DNA of 17,812 nucleotides from Flavobacteriales bacterium UBA720 (lineage in GTDB: Bacteria > Bacteroidota > Bacteroidia > Flavobacteriales > Weeksellaceae), in the NCBI GenBank assembly GCA_002297505.1, contig DBLQ01000038.1, forward strand, positions 1 to 17,812. Reading direction: 5' to 3'. A model generated the notes under the pieces. The model made no database searches and was not told the DNA's origin. It worked only from the letters and a program-made list of their open reading frames with translations. The translations under genes and the position numbers were made by a program. Below, piece by piece: positions 1 to 6,371 of the stretch (position 1 is the first letter of the stretch; every line of letters begins with the position of its first letter).

Positions 1-481
1 AGTGCTGCGGCGGTTCTACGTGATATTCGACTATACTGGCGGAAAGGTTTATTTCCGTGCCAACAAACATCTGAATGATCCGTTTCTCATCGATGGCAGC
101 GGGCTGGAGATTAAGCAGGAAGGATTGATCTGGGAGAAAGAAGAAGTGCGTGTGGAAACTGCGAAGAGGAACTCCTCGGGCAACGAAATCAATGTGGTGG
201 ACAACAGTCCGGACAAATTTCAGTACAAATTCAGCCTGAAGCCGGTTTTCAAAGTTTCCGGAACGCGGAAAGATTCCCCGGCTCAGAAGTCGAGCATTTT
301 GAAAGGCGATGAAATCATTAATGTAGATGGTAAAAAAGCCAATGACCTGACGCTCAGCAAAATTCATGAAATCCTGAAAACAGATGAGGCAAGAAAAATC
401 AGCATAGAAATCAAGCGGAACAACATCCTTCAGAAAATAAACCTGCTGCTGGAAGACCCGATTCCTTACATCGAGGAATAA
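1..481 (+). CDS. Retropepsin-like aspartic protease with C-terminal PDZ domain (3' part only)
   Basis: The reading frame is already open at the window edge, so the start and the catalytic Asp motifs lie outside. The visible 159 or so residues begin with a strand of the type seen at the end of bacterial retropepsin-like proteases (FYVIFDYTGGKVYFRAN, near residues 5-21). A PDZ domain follows at about 82-150, with the core DSPAQKSSILKGDEIINVDG. In Bacteroidota this layout belongs to exported or periplasmic aspartyl proteases of unknown substrate. The family call rests on the tail and PDZ domain, since no catalytic residue is visible. The next gene starts 29 bases downstream on the same strand and may be co-transcribed. 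Confidence 0.72.
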   Translation, partial: VLRRFYVIFDYTGGKVYFRANKHLNDPFLIDGSGLEIKQEGLIWEKEEVRVETAKRNSSGNEINVVDNSPDKFQYKFSLKPVFKVSGTRKDSPAQKSSILKGDEIINVDGKKANDLTLSKIHEILKTDEARKISIEIKRNNILQKINLLLEDPIPYIEE

Positions 482-510
482 AAATTGCTCACCGATAATC
501 CATTAAACTC

Positions 511-1023
511 ATGAAAGACACGCTCAATCATATCAGGAACCGCCCGAGATTCAAACTCTATACCGATCTTTCGCCAGAAGATTACGAAAAGAATCTGCGT
601 TTCTATCTGGACAGTCATAGAGATGAATTCTACGGAAACATCAACAGTGAGGTGGCGACGATTTTCGTGAGAACCGAAGACGAAAATTACTGGAAACCCA
701 ATCTGGCATTGCGCATTGAGAAGGAAGATGATCTCACGGTCATCCGCGGAATTTTCGGGCCAAGCTCTGCGGTGTGGACGTTTTTTATGTTTCTTTATTT
801 CTTATTCGTGGTGAGCTGGATGACCTGTTTTACCTTATATTACGTAGAAAAACAAATCAAAACCGAGAACTATCCCTGGGCATTGCCATGCTCATTTGTG
901 GTTCTTCTGCTGATTGCACTGACCTACGCCGCAGCGAGATTCGGGCAGTATAAGGGAAAAGATGAAATGCTGAAACTGCGTTTATTCGCAGAAGAATCTA
1001 CGCTGCCCCACGAAAAAGCTTAA
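511..1023 (+). CDS. Small membrane protein with two transmembrane helices, function unknown
   Basis: I do not recognise this 170-residue protein. The first 85 or so residues are soluble and charged (RPRFKLYTDLSPEDYEKNLR near 11-30). Two hydrophobic helices follow at about 86-111 and 123-142, then a short charged tail. There is no signal peptide ahead of the helices, so the N-terminal domain probably faces the cytoplasm. The ATG at 511 lies 29 bases after the protease stop, which suggests one transcript. The TAA stop at 1021-1023 interlocks with the stop of the convergent glycosyltransferase gene (shared TTAA at 1020-1023). No terminator is visible for either gene at this junction. Confidence 0.75.
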   Translation: MKDTLNHIRNRPRFKLYTDLSPEDYEKNLRFYLDSHRDEFYGNINSEVATIFVRTEDENYWKPNLALRIEKEDDLTVIRGIFGPSSAVWTFFMFLYFLFVVSWMTCFTLYYVEKQIKTENYPWALPCSFVVLLLIALTYAAARFGQYKGKDEMLKLRLFAEESTLPHEKA

Positions 1024-1853
1024 GGATTAATTTTGCGGGCTTCCATAAAATGTTTGACTTTCAGGCCGATTTTCATCAGCACAAACTGAAAAGGTTTCTG
1101 TTTACGGTAATATTTGTCAATAAAGATTTCCATTGCTCCAAAAAAACGCTCCAGATACACCTTATCGCGCACAGTACTCTCACCTTTATGATGGAGGATC
1201 GCGTACTTTCCGTAGTAGAAATTCCTGTAGCCGTGTTGTAAGATTGTATAACAGAGATCGATATCCTCGCCGTACATGAAATACCGCTCATCAAAGCCAC
1301 CAACTTCCTGATAAACTGATTTTTTCATGAGAAGATTGGCGCCGGTCATCACCTCTACCTCAGCAATATCAGTCTCACCGACATCATTGCGGTAGTAAGA
1401 TTTGGCATTATCACTAAACTTTGTAAAAAGTTTTTCGAATGAGTTGACGAGTGCAGGCACAGAGCGCTTGCTTTCGGGAAGAAATTCATTTCTGGCGTTA
1501 TGCATCCGGAGACCAATGGCGCCAACGGTTTTTTGCTCATCGGCAAAATCAAGAACTTCTTTAAAGTAAGGACCTTCAATTTCCGTGTCCGGATTTAGAA
1601 TATAAACATATTCGCCTTGTGCTTCCTGCACGCCTAAATTATTAGCTTTGGAAAATCCAAAATTTTGGTCGAGAGCGATAAAGTAAACCTGCGGAAACTC
1701 TTCCACCAATTCCTTCCATTCGGGATTCGGCGAATGATTATCCACCACAATAATCTCATACTGAAAACCTTGAAAATACCTGTCTACAGAACGCAGACAA
1801 TTCCGGAGCAGATCCTTCACCTGGTAATGAACAATGATGACACTAACCTTCAT
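1020..1853 (-). CDS. Family 2 glycosyltransferase (GT-A fold, rhamnosyltransferase-like)
   Basis: This 277-residue protein should transfer a sugar from a nucleotide-sugar donor during surface polysaccharide or glycoprotein-glycan synthesis at the inner membrane. It shows the GT2 landmarks in order: SVIIVHY at 4-10, VVDNHSPN at 36-43, NFGFSKANNLG at 64-74, the DXD-type NPDT at 87-90, and GGFDERYFMYGEDID at 185-199, where E196-D197 fits the catalytic-base region. No membrane helix is evident. The pattern resembles WbbL-type rhamnosyltransferases, but donor and acceptor cannot be read from sequence. Its ATG shares one base with the recR stop (TGATG), so it is probably translated from the folA-recR transcript. 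No other polysaccharide genes surround it. Confidence 0.88.
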   Translation of the reverse strand: MKVSVIIVHYQVKDLLRNCLRSVDRYFQGFQYEIIVVDNHSPNPEWKELVEEFPQVYFIALDQNFGFSKANNLGVQEAQGEYVYILNPDTEIEGPYFKEVLDFADEQKTVGAIGLRMHNARNEFLPESKRSVPALVNSFEKLFTKFSDNAKSYYRNDVGETDIAEVEVMTGANLLMKKSVYQEVGGFDERYFMYGEDIDLCYTILQHGYRNFYYGKYAILHHKGESTVRDKVYLERFFGAMEIFIDKYYRKQKPFQFVLMKIGLKVKHFMEARKINP

Positions 1854-2464
1854 CAGCCCGCTTCGTTATAGGTGATTCTGTTGGTAATGGACCGGCCGAG
1901 TGAGATTTCGTCTGCATATTCCAGTTCATCGCCAACAGCAATTCCGCGTGCAATGCTGGAAAAGAGCACGCCCGCAGCCTTGAATTTTTTGTAAATGTAA
2001 TAGGCCGTGGTATCGCCTTCCATGGTAGCGCTGAGTGCAAAAATCAATTCCTTCACAACGCCTTCGTTCAGTTTTTTCTCAATGCTTCCGATCCTGAGCT
2101 GGCTGGGACCAATGCCTTCCATTGGCGAAATCTTACCGCCAAGTACGAGATATTTACCTCTGTATTTTCCTGTATTTTCAATAGCCATTACATCGCGCAC
2201 ATCCTCCACCACACAGAGGAGTTCATCATTACGCTTCGGGTCACTGCAGATGTCGCAGATGTCCGAATCGGAAAAATTATGGCATTCTTTGCAGTATTTG
2301 ATATCCGTCACAAGTGTCTGGATGGCCGCTCCCAGCGTGATACCCTGCGATGCCGGCTGACGCAGCAGATGGAGTGCCAGGCGCAGTGCCGAACGCTTCC
2401 CAATGCCCGGAAGGCCGGAAATCTCCTCCACTGCTTTCGATAAAACTTTACTTGGATAATCCAT
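1853..2464 (-). CDS. recR: Recombination mediator protein RecR
   Basis: RecR works with RecO and RecF to load RecA on single-stranded DNA at gaps during repair. At 203 residues it has the usual family length. Visible landmarks are the helix-hairpin-helix segment GLPGIGKRSALRLALHLL (17-34), a four-cysteine zinc site (C58, C61, C70, C73), and a Toprim domain from about 83 with CVVEDVRDVMAIE, followed by ATMEGDTTAYY (146-156) and ARGIAVGDELEYADE (172-186). It follows folA with a gap of 41 bases and ends in a one-base overlap with the glycosyltransferase start. The ATG at 2462-2464 gives the expected N-terminus. The upstream bases carry no clear Shine-Dalgarno sequence. Confidence 0.96.
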   Translation of the reverse strand: MDYPSKVLSKAVEEISGLPGIGKRSALRLALHLLRQPASQGITLGAAIQTLVTDIKYCKECHNFSDSDICDICSDPKRNDELLCVVEDVRDVMAIENTGKYRGKYLVLGGKISPMEGIGPSQLRIGSIEKKLNEGVVKELIFALSATMEGDTTAYYIYKKFKAAGVLFSSIARGIAVGDELEYADEISLGRSITNRITYNEAG

Positions 2465-2505
2465 TATTGAAACAGGATCTGCAAATGAGAATCCGGGGTA
2501 GGAAA

Positions 2506-3000
2506 TTAGTTTTTATTAATTTTCTCGAAGGTCTGGAAACAATAGTCGTAAGCGTGCTTTTCATCTTTCTGATGACATTGCTCATCGATCTTAGACCAGA
2601 TTTTTGGGTCGATTTTCGGAAAGAAGGTATCCGCATCAAAATCGCCATCCACCTGAGTGATTTCCAGTCGGTCTGCTGCTTCCAGGGTTTGCTTGTAAAT
2701 CTCTCCGCCGCCGATGACAAAAATATTTTCGTCGATTTTCTTGGCAAATTTCAAAGCTTCCTTTAGCGTGGAAACAATCAGGATGCCTTCCTGAAACCAG
2801 TTTTCCTTCCTGCTGACCACAATATTTGTACGGTTGGGCAACGCTTTTCCGATGCTTTCAAACGTCTTGCGTCCCATCACCACGGGATGATTTTCTGTAA
2901 TGGCTTTAAAATGTCTGAGGTCGTTCGGAAGTTTCCAGAGCAATTGGTTATCCTTGCCCAACGCATTATTGTTTCCTATGGCTGCTACAATCGTGATCAT
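2506..3000 (-). CDS. folA: Dihydrofolate reductase
   Basis: This enzyme reduces dihydrofolate to tetrahydrofolate with NADPH, supplying one-carbon units for thymidylate, purine and methionine synthesis, and is the trimethoprim target. The 164-residue protein is of normal chromosomal length. It has the N-terminal strand MITIVAAIGNNNALGKDN, LWKLPNDLRHF with the active-site acid at D27 and F31, VVMGRKTFESIGKALPNRTN with substrate-binding R57, and the cofactor motif IFVIGGGEIYKQ (93-104). It is the first gene of the folA-recR-glycosyltransferase group and diverges from the cyclotransferase gene across 137 bases. Nothing suggests an acquired resistance allele, because no mobile element is nearby. 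Confidence 0.96.
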   Translation of the reverse strand: MITIVAAIGNNNALGKDNQLLWKLPNDLRHFKAITENHPVVMGRKTFESIGKALPNRTNIVVSRKENWFQEGILIVSTLKEALKFAKKIDENIFVIGGGEIYKQTLEAADRLEITQVDGDFDADTFFPKIDPKIWSKIDEQCHQKDEKHAYDYCFQTFEKINKN

Positions 3001-3008
3001 AATAGCTA

Positions 3009-3016
3009 CAAATCTA
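3009..3016 (-). promoter_or_regulatory. Possible -7 promoter box for folA
   Basis: On the minus strand this reads TAGATTTG, matching the Bacteroidota -7 form TAnnTTTG. It ends only 8 bases before the folA ATG, which would leave an almost leaderless transcript. No TTG box is seen 17-23 bases further upstream, so the call is weak. Confidence 0.3.
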
Positions 3017-3071
3017 CATTATTATGTTTAAATTAAGAAAACTTTATGAGACTTTAATTTTGATTATTTTG

Positions 3072-3079
3072 TATTTTTG
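3072..3079 (+). promoter_or_regulatory. Possible -7 promoter box for the glutaminyl cyclase gene
   Basis: TATTTTTG fits TAnnTTTG and lies 58 bases before the ATG at 3138. A second match, TAATTTTG, lies at 3055-3062. Neither has a well-spaced upstream TTG box. Confidence 0.33.
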
Positions 3080-3137
3080 GGCATCAAATCGAGAAAAAAA
3101 TTCTTGATTACTGATGACATTGAAATCCATCTAACTC

Positions 3138-4157
3138 ATGAAAAAACTATTTGTAGCAGCGGCATTTTCACTCTTGCTGCTGGCGAGCTGTAATAAAGAC
3201 AAGGAAATCCTGAATACGCTGAATGATTATAACATCGGCCAGCAGAATAAAGGTTATCATTTCGGCGACAAACTTCAGATTCCGCAGGATGTTCTGGATT
3301 ATGCCGAGGCCATTTCGATTACTTATAATGACAAGGAAACCAGCAATCTGACCATTGACCCAAAATTTTTCTCACTGGGCGAGAATGACGTCACCTTTAA
3401 CATCAAAACCAAAAGCGGCGAAGTGCTGCAGCAAGACGCGACCATCAACGTTTTTGCGAAAACAGCACCTGTCAAATTAGCCTACGAAATAGTGAATCAA
3501 TTTCCGCATGATACCGACCACTTTACCGAAGGCTTCGAAGCTCATGACGATGTAATCTATGAAAGTGTAGGTCTGGACGGCAAGTCGAAGATCATCAAAT
3601 ACCGTCTTGGAAGTACAACACCGATACAGGAAGTACCTCAGGACAGCAATATTTTTTCCGAAGGTCTGACTGTTTTCGGAGATAAAATCTATCAATTGAC
3701 CTATAAATCCCGGATTGGTTTTATTTACGATTCCAACATTAAACTGATTAAAGAATTCAAATATCCTGATGAAATTGCAGAAGGCTGGGGCATGACCAAC
3801 GACGGCAAAAACCTCATCGTTTCGGACGGTACCAAATTTATTTATTTCCTGAATCCTGAAAACCCATCCCAGGTGTTGAGAACCATTGCTGTGGCAAGCA
3901 ATACGGAAGGTTATGATCAGATTAATGAACTGGAATACCACAATGGTTCTATCTATGCTAATGTTTGGCAGAAGCCTATCATCCTTCAGATCAATCCGGC
4001 CAATGGTGAGGTCACAGGCATTATGGATCTTACCAATATCGCCAAACAAAATACCGCGGGTAATGATGATGTCCTGAACGGCATTGCTTTCAAAGGCGAT
4101 AATATGCTGGTGACCGGCAAAAACTGGAGCAAAATCTATGAACTCCGCGTGAAATAG
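3138..4157 (+). CDS. Lipoprotein glutaminyl-peptide cyclotransferase, plant-type five-bladed propeller family
   Basis: The enzyme converts N-terminal glutamine of exported proteins to pyroglutamate. The protein has 339 residues. A lipoprotein signal ends at LLASC, with the lipidated cysteine at C18, so it is anchored in the envelope. Residues 20-110 look like a small beta-sandwich domain. The cyclase domain fills 115-339 and matches the plant-type family (Pfam Glu_cyclase_2) along its length: HFTEGFEAHDDVIYESVG (128-145), FSEGLTVFGDKIYQLTYK (173-190), EGWGMTNDGKNLIVSDG (215-231), NELEY (263-267), ANVW (274-277), VLNGIA (312-317) and TGKNW (326-330). It stands alone between a divergent folA and a strong terminator. 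Its role fits the other exported proteins here, which begin with Gln after signal cleavage. Confidence 0.9.
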   Translation: MKKLFVAAAFSLLLLASCNKDKEILNTLNDYNIGQQNKGYHFGDKLQIPQDVLDYAEAISITYNDKETSNLTIDPKFFSLGENDVTFNIKTKSGEVLQQDATINVFAKTAPVKLAYEIVNQFPHDTDHFTEGFEAHDDVIYESVGLDGKSKIIKYRLGSTTPIQEVPQDSNIFSEGLTVFGDKIYQLTYKSRIGFIYDSNIKLIKEFKYPDEIAEGWGMTNDGKNLIVSDGTKFIYFLNPENPSQVLRTIAVASNTEGYDQINELEYHNGSIYANVWQKPIILQINPANGEVTGIMDLTNIAKQNTAGNDDVLNGIAFKGDNMLVTGKNWSKIYELRVK

Positions 4158-4178
4158 AAATCCTGATATTAAAAAATC

Positions 4179-4214
4179 AAAAAACCTTTCTGAAAATTTC
4201 GGAAAGGTTTTTTT
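4179..4214. terminator. Bidirectional rho-independent terminator
   Basis: A 12-base perfect stem (AAAAAACCTTTC at 4179-4190 and GAAAGGTTTTTT at 4202-4213) has an 11-base loop and T-runs on both strands. It lies between the converging cyclase gene and the small lipoprotein gene, and can serve both. Confidence 0.88.
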
Positions 4215-4222
4215 ATACTTTT

Positions 4223-4681
4223 CTAAAACGCTTTTGTCAATGCAGTTGAATCGCTGAAAGGGATGTATTGATATTTGATATTCAGCTGTGTATTTTCCGT
4301 GAATTTGCGGGAGGTTTTGTAAGGTGCCTCGCAGACCTGAGAATTGAGTTGGTAATTGCCATGCTCCAGGATTATACTTTCGGAATGCTTTGCAGAAATG
4401 GGCAAACTGTAGGTTCTTGACCCAAAAATATCCATTACCAAATCACATTCTGAGTGGTTATTGATAATCAAAATCATATTCCTGTTGGAAATATCGGAGT
4501 TAAATAACTGGTTGAGCAGCGCGACAGTTCTGTCTCGCAGATCCAGAGGCTTTCGGTAGTTAGCCATATGACTGGAGTTGAGGATCACCTCTTTTTTTCC
4601 GGAACCTGCTACCGGCATTACAGTACCGGAAGCGCAGCTGAGCAATGATGCTGCTGCCAGCGACATCAGCAGTTTATTCAT
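4223..4681 (-). CDS. Small lipoprotein, member of a flavobacterial family (DUF6759-like)
   Basis: The function is unknown. The 152-residue protein starts with a signal peptide ending in LLSC (C16), a plausible lipobox although Leu at -2 is not the commonest residue. After a linker, residues 51-136 form a compact domain with LLNQLFN (55-61), CDL (79-81), a GNY turn (108-110) and CEAPY (117-121). C79 and C117 may form a disulfide. The same domain recurs without gaps in the protein at 12733-13293, including the 38-residue Cys-Cys spacing. I recall this family as DUF6759, common in Chryseobacterium, but could not check. Its ATG lies inside trmB, with an eight-base overlap, so the two are probably translationally coupled. 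Confidence 0.72.
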   Translation of the reverse strand: MNKLLMSLAAASLLSCASGTVMPVAGSGKKEVILNSSHMANYRKPLDLRDRTVALLNQLFNSDISNRNMILIINNHSECDLVMDIFGSRTYSLPISAKHSESIILEHGNYQLNSQVCEAPYKTSRKFTENTQLNIKYQYIPFSDSTALTKAF

Positions 4682-5354
4682 CCTTCAGCTGGAATTTGAT
4701 ATAGGTTATGGTTTTACCTTTGGACGAGAACAGCTCTTCATAATAGGTTCTGATGTCTTTCAGCAATGGCGTGTCCGGCATATATTCTGCGGCGCCGTAA
4801 ATATCGTGGTGCGCGGTAAGAACCTTGTGTCCGGAACCCTGAAGCAGACCCAGCGTGTAGCCATGCAAAAACTCGGAGTCGGTTTTCAGGTGGATGATGC
4901 CATCTTTTTTCAGAATATGCCTGTATTTGGAAAGAAATTCAGGATTAGTAAGCCTGTGCTTGGTTCTTCTGTATTTGATCTGAGGATCGGGAAAGGTGAT
5001 CCATATTTCGGAAACCTCGTTCTCTGCGAAGAGATTTTCTATCAGCTCGATCTGTGTTCTCAGGAACGCTACGTTCTTTAAACCATCTTCGATCGCTTCT
5101 TTGGCACCAAACCAGAATCTAGCGCCTTTGATGTCAATGCCAATAAAATTTTTATCCGGAAAAGACTTGGCCAGCCCTACCGAATATTCACCTTTGCCAC
5201 AGCCCAGTTCGAGGACAATTGGGTTATCGTTACCAAAAAATTCCGTCCACTTTCCTTTGTGTTCAAAGCTGTTGATGGCTTCTTCGCGCGTAGGCTGGAT
5301 GACATTGGGTAATGTTTTGTTTTCTTCGAATCTGGCAATTTTGTTCTTCCCCAT
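4674..5354 (-). CDS. trmB: tRNA (guanine-N7-)-methyltransferase
   Basis: TrmB methylates G46 in the variable loop of tRNAs using S-adenosylmethionine. At 226 residues it matches the family. The SAM site is VLELGCGKGEYS (47-58), followed by FIGIDIKGAR (70-79). The family signature with FPDPQIKYRRTKHRL is at 121-135, KTDSEFL at 157-163, and the closing IRTYYEELFSSKGKTITY at 201-218 is typical of TrmB C-termini. The protein starts with MGKNKIARF, as in other Bacteroidota. Its 3' end overlaps the downstream lipoprotein gene by eight bases. A well-formed promoter stands just upstream at 5386-5415, so this pair is probably one transcription unit, distinct from the gene ending at 5453. Confidence 0.95.
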   Translation of the reverse strand: MGKNKIARFEENKTLPNVIQPTREEAINSFEHKGKWTEFFGNDNPIVLELGCGKGEYSVGLAKSFPDKNFIGIDIKGARFWFGAKEAIEDGLKNVAFLRTQIELIENLFAENEVSEIWITFPDPQIKYRRTKHRLTNPEFLSKYRHILKKDGIIHLKTDSEFLHGYTLGLLQGSGHKVLTAHHDIYGAAEYMPDTPLLKDIRTYYEELFSSKGKTITYIKFQLKDE

Positions 5355-5385
5355 GGTTTGGTAATCTTAATTATACAATCGGCTG

Positions 5386-5415
5386 CAAAAATAGGATAAT
5401 ACCAATTTAAATCAA
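5386..5415 (-). promoter_or_regulatory. Promoter of trmB (Bacteroidota-type -33/-7)
   Basis: On the minus strand, TTG (5413-5415) is followed after 19 bases by TATTTTTG (5386-5393), within the expected spacing for TTG-N17-23-TAnnTTTG. It is the best-formed minus-strand promoter in the window. Its -7 box ends 31 bases before the trmB ATG. Confidence 0.62.
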
Positions 5416-5452
5416 GCATAATCTGCTATCTTTTACATCCGCCAAATGATAA

Positions 5453-6256
5453 TCAGTTATTGGATGGAGAACCGGTCACCTGCATCAGGCTGGAATTTTG
5501 CAGTCGCCTCATGTAGATCGGCAGGTATTTTTCCATATAAGGCTTGGCTGCCTCGTAATTGCCTTCTTCCAGAAACGTGGTGATATTGTCCGAACTGTAG
5601 ACAAACTGGAGGAAATTGGGAATCAGCTCTTTAGGAATCTTGAGGCGGATGAAATAATCATCGCCAAAATAATCCTGCAGATTCTTGATGTTTTTACTCA
5701 TCCGTTCGTATTGGTAATAGCGCTCTTTCTTTTTCTTCTCGCCGGAAATCAGATCAAAAATACTGTCTATGCTGAAACTTAAGCCCTGATTAAATGAGAG
5801 TACCGGAATCTCTGGTGAAGTTCCGTCGCCTTTCGGTTCTGGAAGGCCAATCATCTTTCTCAGCTCAAAAGCTTTCTCCGAGCCTTTCAGCATGGACACA
5901 TCTTTTCGGAGGTTTCCTGTAGGCTTAAAAGAACTGAGAATCACTTCCTGGATTTCGTAATACGCAATTTGCAATTCGACAAAAGTTTTAGTTCTTGCCA
6001 GCATTTCCGGTGTCACTTCTACGTCTTTACGATCCGTAGCGATAGATGTAAACCGGATGATGTCTCCTGCCCTGGCTGCGATGCTGAACTCGCCGTTATA
6101 GTTGGCCACTACGCTCTTGTGCGCATTCACGTTGGTGACATACACCTGATTGAGGTAGAGACTGGACTTGTCCCGTATATATATTTCGCCACTGAAATTC
6201 TGACCGTAGAAAATGGCCGTAATTAACACCAGTGAAAGGGTAAAAAATTTCTTCAT
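5453..6256 (-). CDS. Exported protein with carboxypeptidase-regulatory-like N-terminal domain
   Basis: The 267-residue protein carries a signal peptide (1-18), with Gln19 as the likely first mature residue. Residues 21-75 resemble the beta-sandwich of the CarboxypepD_reg-like family, with a strand pattern like GEIYIRDKSSLYLNQVYVTN and YNGEFSIAARAGDIIRFTS. In TonB-dependent transporters this domain sits at the N-terminus, but here no plug or barrel follows. The rest is helical and charged (EKKKKERYYQYERMSKN near 173-189), with no motif I recognise. Comparable stand-alone proteins in flavobacteria are usually annotated only as carboxypeptidase-like regulatory domain proteins in the envelope. 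The gene is separated from its upstream neighbour by a terminator and from trmB by 98 bases that include the trmB promoter. Confidence 0.75.
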   Translation of the reverse strand: MKKFFTLSLVLITAIFYGQNFSGEIYIRDKSSLYLNQVYVTNVNAHKSVVANYNGEFSIAARAGDIIRFTSIATDRKDVEVTPEMLARTKTFVELQIAYYEIQEVILSSFKPTGNLRKDVSMLKGSEKAFELRKMIGLPEPKGDGTSPEIPVLSFNQGLSFSIDSIFDLISGEKKKKERYYQYERMSKNIKNLQDYFGDDYFIRLKIPKELIPNFLQFVYSSDNITTFLEEGNYEAAKPYMEKYLPIYMRRLQNSSLMQVTGSPSNN

Positions 6257-6266
6257 ATATCAAGGG

Positions 6267-6274
6267 CAAATTTA
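6267..6274 (-). promoter_or_regulatory. Possible -7 promoter box for the 5453-6256 gene
   Basis: It reads TAAATTTG on the minus strand, fitting TAnnTTTG, and ends 10 bases before the ATG. A TTTG lies at 6300-6303, 25 bases upstream, slightly longer than usual. The box sits inside a short inverted repeat (6263-6288). Confidence 0.4.
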
Positions 6275-6300
6275 TAGAGAAATGCCCTGAAAATGATTAC

Positions 6301-6344
6301 AAAAAGAAAACCGACAAGGTTAAAATTGTATTAAACTTGCCGGT
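6301..6344 (-). terminator. Rho-independent terminator of the 6372-9107 gene
   Basis: On the minus strand, ACCGGCAAG (6336-6344) pairs with CTTGTCGGT (6310-6318) in nine pairs including one G-U. An AT-rich loop lies between, and a T-rich tract runs to 6301. It lies 27 bases after the stop of the large secreted-protein gene. Confidence 0.82.
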
Positions 6345-6371
6345 AATATGTTAAGTAATCCACAGATTCTG

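Noticed and set aside
2350..2766. 138-codon plus-strand open frame across the recR-folA junction
   Set aside because: It spans two confirmed minus-strand genes, and its hydrophobic stretch arises from antisense codons.
3477..4049. 190-codon open frame on the minus strand inside the glutaminyl cyclase gene
   Set aside because: It is antisense to a well-supported gene, has no recognisable domain and no promoter, and looks like a chance open frame opposite biased codons.
4578..5081. 167-codon plus-strand open frame opposite trmB and the small lipoprotein
   Set aside because: Both minus-strand genes have clear families or signals, and this frame has neither.
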